Assembly (NCBI GenBank): GCA_031274115.1
Contig: JAISQP010000157.1
Coordinates: 1-14,617 of the forward strand
Direction: 5' to 3'
Source of the DNA: Synergistaceae bacterium
Lineage (GTDB): Bacteria > Synergistota > Synergistia > Synergistales > Synergistaceae
DNA length: 14,617 nt
The number at the start of each line of letters is the position of its first letter. Within the stretch, counting starts at the first letter, position 1. A program made the translations under genes and the position numbers. Positions 1 to 5,414 of the stretch are shown here, piece after piece. A model generated the notes under the pieces. It saw nothing but the letters and a program-made list of their open reading frames with translations. It was not told the origin of the DNA and ran no database searches.

Positions 1-40
1 GCGGGCTCTGCCCGCACCCGCAAGGGAGCAGGCTCCCTTG
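1..40. repeat. REP-like double hairpin at left edge
   Basis: Two perfect inverted repeats lie in tandem. Positions 1-15 form a 6-bp stem (GCGGGC/GCCCGC) with a 3-base loop. Positions 21-40 form a 9-bp stem (CAAGGGAGC/GCTCCCTTG) with a 2-base loop. The element may continue beyond the window. It sits downstream of the minus-strand gene that ends at 61. On the plus strand a T-run (51-55) follows only after about ten bases, and on the minus strand no T-run follows at all, so it is a poor match to an intrinsic terminator. GC-rich paired hairpins of this kind are typical of dispersed intergenic palindromic repeats; that reading is an inference from form, since only one copy is visible here. Confidence 0.55.
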
Positions 41-60
41 ACCCTCGTAATTTTTAATAT

Positions 61-372
61 CTATTTATCGTCTTTTTTCAGCGCGGTCTCCGGGAGAGTG
101 ATAATCTCGCCCTCCTGGACATCCTGATACCATCCGTTCGAACTGTTTCCAACAGTTTCGTCGCGAAAACCGCCTCTCGGCGCCTCGCGCCCTTTATCGC
201 GACCCGGGGCGAACTTATAGGTCCTGAAGACTACCCCGGGCAAAAGCCCTAGCCTCGCCAGCAACATGAATATCGCGACGAAAACAGCCGCGAAGACCAC
301 AATGCCAAGCACGAAAGGCATGATAAATATCATTGAGCTCAAGAAAAGAGCAAAAATCAATAATCCGCGCAA
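61..372 (-). CDS. small hypothetical membrane protein, two predicted N-terminal membrane segments
   Basis: This 103-residue protein is not one I can assign to a family. Residues 4-44 are almost continuously hydrophobic and can hold two membrane helices with a short turn around residues 19-23. The remaining 60 residues are polar, with a basic, glycine-rich stretch (about 50-70, many Arg and Lys) and an acidic stretch that ends in a Lys/Asp tail. I read it as a membrane anchor with a soluble tail. It has no lipobox cysteine and no cleavable signal. The start is TTG at 372, with GGGGAGGGG a few bases upstream as a good Shine-Dalgarno site; no ATG fits better. It is transcribed away from the murJ-like gene, across a 227-base intergenic region with a strong palindrome. 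Protein coding is likely because of the ribosome site and the clear hydrophobic-then-polar layout; the function is unknown. Confidence 0.72.
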   Translation of the reverse strand: MRGLLIFALFLSSMIFIMPFVLGIVVFAAVFVAIFMLLARLGLLPGVVFRTYKFAPGRDKGREAPRGGFRDETVGNSSNGWYQDVQEGEIITLPETALKKDDK

Positions 373-438
373 AACAACCCCTCCCCGCCGGACGATATAT
401 TAATCCGAACTCCCCGCTCTTTATTATTTTAACAGATA

Positions 439-486
439 ATTCCGATCCCAAATCAAATAATAGCCTATTTGATTTGGGATCGGAAT
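439..486. repeat. perfect 21-bp inverted repeat with 6-base loop
   Basis: Bases 439-459 are the exact reverse complement of 466-486, with loop 460-465 (ATAGCC). The stem is AT-rich at its inner end and has the GATCCC/GGGATC core further out. It lies in the 227-base region between the divergent small membrane protein and the murJ-like gene; otherwise I see no gene in 373-599. Neither side is followed by a T-run, so it is not a standard intrinsic terminator. It could be a dispersed palindromic repeat, a cruciform or protein-binding site between divergent promoters, or a leader hairpin. Both strands encode a similar short peptide across it only because it is a palindrome. A weak -10-like TATGAT at 549-554 could serve murJ but has no good -35. 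Confidence 0.85.
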
Positions 487-599
487 CAATCAGCGGCGGC
501 GTCGCGGTCTTTTGCATGTGGTTTCACGGTCGTCAAAGGATCAAACTGTATGATAGACTATAAGCAAGAACGTCTGGGGATAAGCGGGGGGGTTTGTGA

Positions 600-2186
600 A
601 TGAACGGGATCTCTCCGTTTCGTATAATCCGTAATTTATTGACTCATTTTTTGGCTGTGAAGAGCGCCCGCGGCGTCTCGTTCACTCTATCGTTTCTGAT
701 GATGCTGAGCAAACCCCTTGGGTATGTCAGGACGCTCATAATAGCGTGGGCTTTCGGCACGTCTGCCGGGATAGACGCTTATCACGTCGCGAACGTCATC
801 GTCGCTCTCTTTGCCGAAGGGCTCGGGATTGCGATAGAGAGCGCCGTGCTGCCGGAGATGGTGAGAGTGAGGAAGGAGCTTGGCGATGAATCCGGAAGCC
901 GGGCGCTCCTGGCCGTGATAACGAGGATCGTATTTTTCCTGACTGTGTTGCTTTGCGCGGCCTTTGCCATAGCGCCAGGCGTGTTGATACGTATTTTCGC
1001 CAGCGGTTTCGACGCGGAGCGGATTCGCATGGGCGCGGTAATGATCTGGTGTCTTCTACCATTCACCGTGACGACGATGACCAGGCCTCTGGCGGGGACT
1101 TGGGCGCTTTTTAACGAGAAATACACGCTATCCTCAATTTGCGGGATGGCTTTCAACTTCGTCGCCATTCCCACTCTGCTCCTTCTGATTCCCGTGATCG
1201 GGGTTTATTCAGTGGCGGTCTGCATGAGCGCCGCGAATTTGGTTACGCTCTCTATCTTCCTCGTGTCACTGCGAGGCGTGCCTGTGAGAACGCCGGTCTC
1301 GCTCATCCCCCCGGGGTCCCTCTCGAAGGTCGGATTGAACGTTCTTTTTTCGCTTTTGATAACGTCGTCCGGCACGCTCTACCTCCTTGTGGACCGTTAC
1401 TTCGCGTCACGGCTCCCGGCGGGCTCCGTCGCGGCTATAGGCTACGGAGGCTCGATACTCCTGATAATGAACGCCGCGGTGCTCTCGCCTCTTTCGTTTT
1501 TCCTGGCGAAGATCAGCAGACTCGTGACCGAAAACCTGGACGAGGCTGAAAACGCGGTCAGGCAATCCGTGGCGCTCGCAATCGCGTATATCCTGCCCGC
1601 CTGCTTTATCGCGGCCGCCGCGGCAAGGCCCCTGATATCATTGGTTTATGGATGGGGGAACTTCGACGCGCGGTCGGTGGACATGACGGCGACATGTCTT
1701 GCCGGCTACAGCCTGGGGATGGTCTTCGCGGTAGGCTGCAATATTCTGTATCGCTTCGCGCAGGCGCGTCAGCGGCTGGGAAGGATAACCCCTCTGCTAT
1801 ATGTCTCCGTTTGCGTAAACGCTCTGCTCAACTGGATCCTGGTCACGAGATTCGGCCTGTTAGGGTTGGCGCTGGCTACGAGCCTGGCTCAGATAATCAG
1901 CTTCGTAATTTACTACAAGTCCATGATGGGCTACCCGCTCGGCCGGTTTCTGATCAGGTCGAAATTTTTTCATCAGCTCGCGCTCGTCTCAGTGTGCGCG
2001 ATCTTGACCTGGAAAAGCGGGGGCTTTGGCGCGGCGGCGCAGTGCGCGGCGGCCGTCGCGCTCTTTGCGGCGTATCTCTTTGCCGCCGAAGCGGCGGGCT
2101 TCATGCCGCACGTTCCGGAACACTGGAGGCCGAAGAGCCTGCTGGCGTTCCTCTCCTCCAGCCTCAGGTCGTTCGCGAAAAACTAA
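600..2186 (+). CDS. MurJ/MviN-family lipid flippase-like membrane protein
   Basis: This 528-residue, highly hydrophobic protein belongs to the MurJ (MviN) family of the MOP exporter superfamily, whose characterised members flip lipid II across the inner membrane; usual length is about 510. The family pattern is visible: the first-helix motif SKPLGYVR (37-44), GIDA (57-60), LPEM (84-87), ASGFDAE (134-140), YGWGNFDA (350-357), then a stretch with LNWILVTRFGLLGLALATSLAQ near 410-431. By eye against E. coli MurJ, Arg24 and Asp39 are kept as R44 and D59. Arg18 is Lys38, and the central-cavity Arg52 and Arg270 fall on A72 and S285. It may therefore be a paralogue with another substrate, such as a polysaccharide-linked lipid. 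The start is the ATG at 600, behind a G-rich ribosome site at 586-592; an in-frame stop lies directly upstream. Family call sure, lipid II role unsure. Confidence 0.85.
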   Translation: MNGISPFRIIRNLLTHFLAVKSARGVSFTLSFLMMLSKPLGYVRTLIIAWAFGTSAGIDAYHVANVIVALFAEGLGIAIESAVLPEMVRVRKELGDESGSRALLAVITRIVFFLTVLLCAAFAIAPGVLIRIFASGFDAERIRMGAVMIWCLLPFTVTTMTRPLAGTWALFNEKYTLSSICGMAFNFVAIPTLLLLIPVIGVYSVAVCMSAANLVTLSIFLVSLRGVPVRTPVSLIPPGSLSKVGLNVLFSLLITSSGTLYLLVDRYFASRLPAGSVAAIGYGGSILLIMNAAVLSPLSFFLAKISRLVTENLDEAENAVRQSVALAIAYILPACFIAAAAARPLISLVYGWGNFDARSVDMTATCLAGYSLGMVFAVGCNILYRFAQARQRLGRITPLLYVSVCVNALLNWILVTRFGLLGLALATSLAQIISFVIYYKSMMGYPLGRFLIRSKFFHQLALVSVCAILTWKSGGFGAAAQCAAAVALFAAYLFAAEAAGFMPHVPEHWRPKSLLAFLSSSLRSFAKN

Positions 2187-2220
2187 TACTACTTCGCTTA
2201 ATCGGGTGTTAATACTTGAC

Positions 2221-2346
2221 GCCATTTGCGAACGAGCGAAGCCAACGATGTCCGACATGGATGTCGGACAAGCGAGACGAGGGTACGGATGCCCGCAGCG
2301 AGCGTTCGTTGGCGCAGCGAGTCGCGAACGGCGGCAAGTAGCCGGT
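2221..2346. repeat. structured intergenic element, possible three-way-junction fold
   Basis: The gap between the murJ-like gene and the GNAT gene contains a compact set of inverted repeats. GCCAACGA (2241-2248) pairs with TCGTTGGC (2306-2313). Inside it, 2249-2258 pairs perfectly with 2261-2270 (10 bp, 2-base loop), and 2281-2285 pairs with 2290-2294 through one wobble. The flanks carry direct repeats: GCGAACG at 2228 and 2324, and AGCGAG three times between 2271 and 2321. No T-run follows, so a simple terminator is unlikely. It could be a dispersed intergenic repeat or a structured leader of the GNAT gene. No known riboswitch class was recognised. A short reading frame runs through it but has no ribosome site. 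Confidence 0.55.
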
Positions 2347-2378
2347 TAAATCCTTATTGATTGCAAAATAGTATAAAG

Positions 2379-2384
2379 AAGGAG
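2379..2384 (+). promoter_or_regulatory. ribosome binding site that sets the GNAT start
   Basis: AAGGAG lies six bases before the ATG at 2391. It decides that start over the in-frame TTG at 2361, which has no such site. Confidence 0.8.
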
Positions 2385-2390
2385 AATTAC

Positions 2391-3170
2391 ATGGAAAACG
2401 ATCCTGTCATCTCCAATATCAAAAGTTTGATCGGTATTATAGGAGAGTTCGAACGTTCACGCTTCCTGGGCGGGGTTCCGGGGCTTGTCGCTTGCGACGG
2501 AGGAACCGGCGAGGCCTATGAAAACTACGCGCTTTTAACTCCCGGAGCGTCTTGCGATGTGGAAGAACTCATCGAAACGGGAGTCGGTTTTTTCAAAAAA
2601 ACCGGCAGTCCGCACATCTGGCCGCTCTTTCCGGGACTGCCGGGCTCGGTTCGGTCATCGCTGGAGAGAAGGGGAGCGCGCGCCGACGGCGAGTTCTTCG
2701 GCATGATCGCCGACACCGGAGCGATGAAGGGTGTTGCGGCGAACGACGACGATTCCTTCGAAGGGCTCTGGCCGGTTTGCGAGCGGGACATAAGGGACTG
2801 GGCGGACGCGGTCTGGTTTGGTTTCGACTCGGGTACCGGCGCGCCGGAGAGCTTCGCGCTCTTTGCGCGGGAGGCTGGCGCGAGGGGGGAGATATCGCTC
2901 TTTTCGCTTCGCCGGAAACTCGCTGGGGAAACGGCGGCGACCGGGCTTCTCTGCGCGTCGGGGGAAGCCGCGGGGATTTATTACGTCGCAACGCGTCCGG
3001 AGTTTCGGAGAAGGGGCCTCGGCCTTCTGGTTATGAGGGCGCTTCTGGACAGGGCGGCGGAATTGGGGTTTAAAAGGGCTTGTCTCTTGGCAACGCCGTC
3101 GGGCAAGCCGCTATATGTCAAATGCGGCTTCACGGAGACGAGCAGAGTTCTTATCATGATTCACGGGTAA
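2391..3170 (+). CDS. GNAT-family N-acetyltransferase, probable tandem-fold type
   Basis: This 259-residue protein has a clear GNAT acetyl-CoA-binding region in its C-terminal half. IYYVATRPEFRRRGLG (about 196-211) is the beta4 strand followed by the R/Q-x-x-G-x-G pyrophosphate loop, and LYVKCGF (241-247) is the usual near-terminal motif. It should transfer an acetyl group from acetyl-CoA to an amine; the substrate is not evident. The N-terminal part (about 20-115) has a GNAT-like rhythm that ends in LERRGARADGEFFGMIAD, as in tandem GNAT proteins whose first domain is degenerate; this is an inference. It follows the murJ-like gene after a 204-base gap with a structured element, so co-transcription is possible but not shown. 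Base composition is like that of the neighbours. Confidence 0.87.
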   Translation: MENDPVISNIKSLIGIIGEFERSRFLGGVPGLVACDGGTGEAYENYALLTPGASCDVEELIETGVGFFKKTGSPHIWPLFPGLPGSVRSSLERRGARADGEFFGMIADTGAMKGVAANDDDSFEGLWPVCERDIRDWADAVWFGFDSGTGAPESFALFAREAGARGEISLFSLRRKLAGETAATGLLCASGEAAGIYYVATRPEFRRRGLGLLVMRALLDRAAELGFKRACLLATPSGKPLYVKCGFTETSRVLIMIHG

Positions 3171-3248
3171 CTGGCGGCGCCGGCTTGCCGTTTACCCTCG
3201 CCATTCAAGATTGCCCCGATTTCTCCGATAATTTAATAAGGTCAATGC

Positions 3249-3255
3249 GAGGTGA
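3249..3255 (+). promoter_or_regulatory. ribosome binding site that sets the start at 3261
   Basis: GAGGTGA lies five bases before ATG 3261. It overlaps the alternative GTG at 3252, which it therefore cannot serve. Confidence 0.7.
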
Positions 3256-3260
3256 GCGTT

Positions 3261-3656
3261 ATGGACAGGCGATTGGGAGATATGTCCTCTGAGTTCATTG
3301 TAAACTCTCTTTCATCGACAAGACGGATAGAGAAAAAAGGGAGAAAATGGGGCGCGGTTCACGACGCGGCATGGGAGGAAGCGCTTCGCGAGAATCTCGA
3401 GAACGTCGGGGTCGTCTCGTCGGCGCCGATCAGGCTGATCGAGGAACCGGAGACCATGGAGACGATGCGTGAGGCGCCGGAGGAAGTCGAGCTGGAAGCC
3501 GGCGCCGAGCTTGAGATAAAAACGGAGGAAGAGTTTGCGCAGGTTATCAAAGAAATAAAAAAAATGGCGGATGACCCTGAAAAATTAGTCGAGTCCCATC
3601 TCGGGATATTCCTCGACCCCGTCCCTCCCGGCAAACTGCTGAACTCGAAGGGATAA
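3261..3656 (+). CDS. hypothetical acidic protein
   Basis: This 131-residue protein is one I do not recognise. The first 45 residues are mixed, with a basic patch (RRIEKKGRKW, about 21-30). Residues 61-91 are strongly acidic, with 14 Glu in 31 positions. A short predicted helix follows, and the end is proline-rich (LDPVPPGK). There is no signal peptide, membrane segment or cysteine, so it is probably cytoplasmic. The ATG at 3261 was preferred to GTG 3252 because GAGGTGA is correctly spaced from it. It lies 90 bases after the GNAT gene on the same strand and may be co-transcribed. Its 3' end is where the gene order is interrupted by the FkbM insert; without that insert it would face tatD tail to tail. 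Coding is supported by the ribosome site and by GC-rich third positions. Confidence 0.72.
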   Translation: MDRRLGDMSSEFIVNSLSSTRRIEKKGRKWGAVHDAAWEEALRENLENVGVVSSAPIRLIEEPETMETMREAPEEVELEAGAELEIKTEEEFAQVIKEIKKMADDPEKLVESHLGIFLDPVPPGKLLNSKG

Positions 3657-3697
3657 CCGGAGGTCCAGCTTCCTGCGGAATTTAAAGCGGCGCCTCT

Positions 3698-3721
3698 GGG
3701 TTTTGTCTGCGGCTTAGGGTT
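3698..3721. repeat. direct repeat, left copy (stranded tatD 3'-end sequence)
   Basis: These 24 bases match 4557-4580 at 22 positions, differing only at the 9th and 13th base. The right copy is the 3' coding end of tatD. Read on the minus strand in the tatD frame, the left copy would encode NPKPQTKP, where tatD has NPKPQAKP, so one change is silent and one is Ala/Thr. No stop codon follows it here. The two copies bracket the AT-rich methyltransferase gene. Confidence 0.85.
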
Positions 3722-3722
3722 G

Positions 3723-3730
3723 AAGGAGGT
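3723..3730 (+). promoter_or_regulatory. ribosome binding site of the FkbM methyltransferase gene
   Basis: AAGGAGGT, a near-ideal Shine-Dalgarno sequence, begins two bases after the left direct repeat and lies nine bases before the TTG start at 3740. It supports TTG over the internal ATG at 3776. Confidence 0.8.
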
Positions 3731-3739
3731 TTTATATCG

Positions 3740-4474
3740 TTGCTGAATAATACAATTGCCAGAATCACCAGAAGAATGATAATAAAATTTTTGGAACTAA
3801 CTCCCTTTGGATTGGAAATAGAATTGTCAATTAGGCATTATTTGTCTTATAAAAAACAATTTGGCAATATTAAATTCCAAGGGGAATTTTTTCAAGATAT
3901 GATTGCATATATATATCTACAAAAGAAAAAAGATGGTTTTTATATTGACATAGGCGCAAATAATGGAATTTCTGGAAGTAATACATATATTTTCGAACAA
4001 ATAGGTTGGAAAGGTATATGCGTAGAACCACAACCAGACGTATTCTTACAGTTAAAAAAATATAGACAATGTGATTGCTATGAAGTGGCTTTGTCCTCGA
4101 AGTCAGGAGATAATGTGGAATTTTTTAAGTCGCATGGGGCAAATGCATTGAGTAGGCTTAATGAAGGAATGTCCGACACACATAAAGATTGGGTAAAGGA
4201 ATATGGTAAGGTAGAATATATTACCGTTAAAACAATTACTTTTGGAGAAATGATGAAAAAATATCCTGATATAAGTCATATAGATTTTATGTCCATTGAC
4301 GTAGAAGGACACGAAATGGAAGTATTAAAAGCTATAGATTTTTCAAGATATAGTTTTGGGTTTATAACTATTGAGAAAAGTAAGCCGGCAGAAATAGAAG
4401 AATACATGGGACAAAATGGATATAAATTATTTATGGAATACGGAGCGGACGTAATGTTTATACAAAACAAATAA
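3740..4474 (+). CDS. FkbM-family SAM-dependent methyltransferase, probably transferred
   Basis: This 244-residue protein has the FkbM methyltransferase fold. The SAM-binding loop is FYIDIGANNG (67-76), the acidic ribose-contact position is in CVEPQPD (94-100), and the family hallmark SIDVEGHEMEVLK (185-197) is present. FkbM enzymes O-methylate sugars, polyketides or surface glycans; the substrate cannot be told. The gene differs sharply in composition from its surroundings: three of its 60-base lines hold 14, 16 and 27 G+C, against 41 in a line of tatD, and its codons are AT-rich. It is bracketed by 24-base near-identical direct repeats (3698-3721 and 4557-4580), which points to recent acquisition at the tatD 3' end. 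No integrase or transposase accompanies it. The start is TTG at 3740 behind AAGGAGGT. No clear promoter was seen, so read-through from the upstream genes is possible. It looks intact. Confidence 0.9.
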   Translation: MLNNTIARITRRMIIKFLELTPFGLEIELSIRHYLSYKKQFGNIKFQGEFFQDMIAYIYLQKKKDGFYIDIGANNGISGSNTYIFEQIGWKGICVEPQPDVFLQLKKYRQCDCYEVALSSKSGDNVEFFKSHGANALSRLNEGMSDTHKDWVKEYGKVEYITVKTITFGEMMKKYPDISHIDFMSIDVEGHEMEVLKAIDFSRYSFGFITIEKSKPAEIEEYMGQNGYKLFMEYGADVMFIQNK

Positions 4475-4553
4475 AAATGTCACACTGCACATACAGCTTA
4501 ACGTAACTCCGCTTGCCGAATAGTTCATCAGTTTCTGCTGCGCCAAATCGATA

Positions 4554-5414
4554 TCAGGGTTTTGCCTGTGGCTTAGGGTTTACGCGCGCGAAGAGCCTCT
4601 CCCCGTTCTCCCAGATCGAATCGGCAAGCGTTTCGAGAGAGATATTTCTCGTCTGTGCGAGTTTTTCGTACACTTCACGGACGAAGGCGGGCTCGTTGCG
4701 CTTTCCTCTGCGGCTTTGGGGGGCAAGATACGGCGAGTCCGTCTCGCATAGCGTCCGATCGAGCGGGACGTACGCGGCGGCTTCGCGAAGGAGTTCGGCC
4801 TTCGGGTAAGTGAGCGGACCGGCGAACGAAACGTAAAAGCCCAAATCGAGCGCGGTTCTGGCGTCATTCTTATCGCCCGAGAAACAGTGTATCACTCCGC
4901 CGCACTGGTCGGCGGAGTTCAGCCTCATCAGCGCCATGGCCTCTCCGTATGCGTCGCCGGCGGAGCGGTTCGCCGCGTTTCTCAGGTGGACTAAAAGAGG
5001 TTTTCCCGCCTTTCTGGCCCATTCGATATGACGCTCGAATATCTCGGCCTGAACATGCCTGGGGGAGTTGTCGTAATAGAAGTCGAGCCCGGTCTCGCCA
5101 ATGGCAAAGACAGACTCGCACATGAAGAGATCCGTCAGCGCGCCGGGCAGACCGGCGGCGACTCCCGCGGCGTCGTGCGGGTGCACGCCGGCCGAGGCCA
5201 ATAACTCGATTTCGGGGCCGCTTTTTTCCGTCGCCAGTTTCAGGACTTCGAAACTCGACGCTTCATCGCAGGAGGCGAGCAGAGCCCTCCGCACGCCGGC
5301 CTGACTCGCCCTTGCCAGCGCGTCCTCCACATCGCCGTGAAATTCCTCCATGTCGAGGTGGCAGTGAGAGTCGAAGAGCTTCAACCGCCCGCCCGCTTCA
5401 GGCATCGGCGTCAA
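4554..5414 (-). CDS. tatD: TatD-family metal-dependent deoxyribonuclease
   Basis: TatD enzymes are TIM-barrel, two-metal hydrolases with 3'-5' exonuclease and repair-type DNase activity in the cytoplasm. At 286 residues the protein is close to the usual 255-270. All family motifs are present: DSHCHLD (15-21, His17 and His19), IGETGLDFYYD (105-115, Glu107), LVHLR (141-145, His143), VIHCFSG (174-180, His176) and CETDSPYLAP (223-232, Asp226). Last gene of the four-gene operon. TTG 5414 overlaps the metG stop and suggests translational coupling; the ATG at 5405 (283 residues) is equally possible, and neither has a strong ribosome site. The metG-tatD pair is a common arrangement (metS-yabD in B. 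subtilis). The last eight codons are one copy of the direct repeat that brackets the FkbM gene. Confidence 0.93.
   Translation of the reverse strand: MTPMPEAGGRLKLFDSHCHLDMEEFHGDVEDALARASQAGVRRALLASCDEASSFEVLKLATEKSGPEIELLASAGVHPHDAAGVAAGLPGALTDLFMCESVFAIGETGLDFYYDNSPRHVQAEIFERHIEWARKAGKPLLVHLRNAANRSAGDAYGEAMALMRLNSADQCGGVIHCFSGDKNDARTALDLGFYVSFAGPLTYPKAELLREAAAYVPLDRTLCETDSPYLAPQSRRGKRNEPAFVREVYEKLAQTRNISLETLADSIWENGERLFARVNPKPQAKP
4557..4580. repeat. direct repeat, right copy (3' end of tatD)
   Basis: These are the last 24 coding bases of tatD, just before its stop codon; they match 3698-3721 at 22 of 24 positions. The spacing between copies is 859 bases. The similarity does not extend on either side. 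Confidence 0.85.

Noticed and set aside
215..563. Two short frames on opposite strands that encode nearly the same peptide around SDPKSN and LFDLGSE
   Set aside because: The likeness comes from the perfect palindrome at 439-486 read from each side. Neither frame has a ribosome site.
2372..2377. TATAAA before the GNAT gene as a -10 box
   Set aside because: Transcription from it would begin so close to ATG 2391 that the ribosome site would be lost, and no -35 is present.
3656..4580. An insertion sequence or prophage remnant around the FkbM gene
   Set aside because: No transposase, integrase or terminal inverted repeat is seen; only the direct repeats and the composition shift support mobility.
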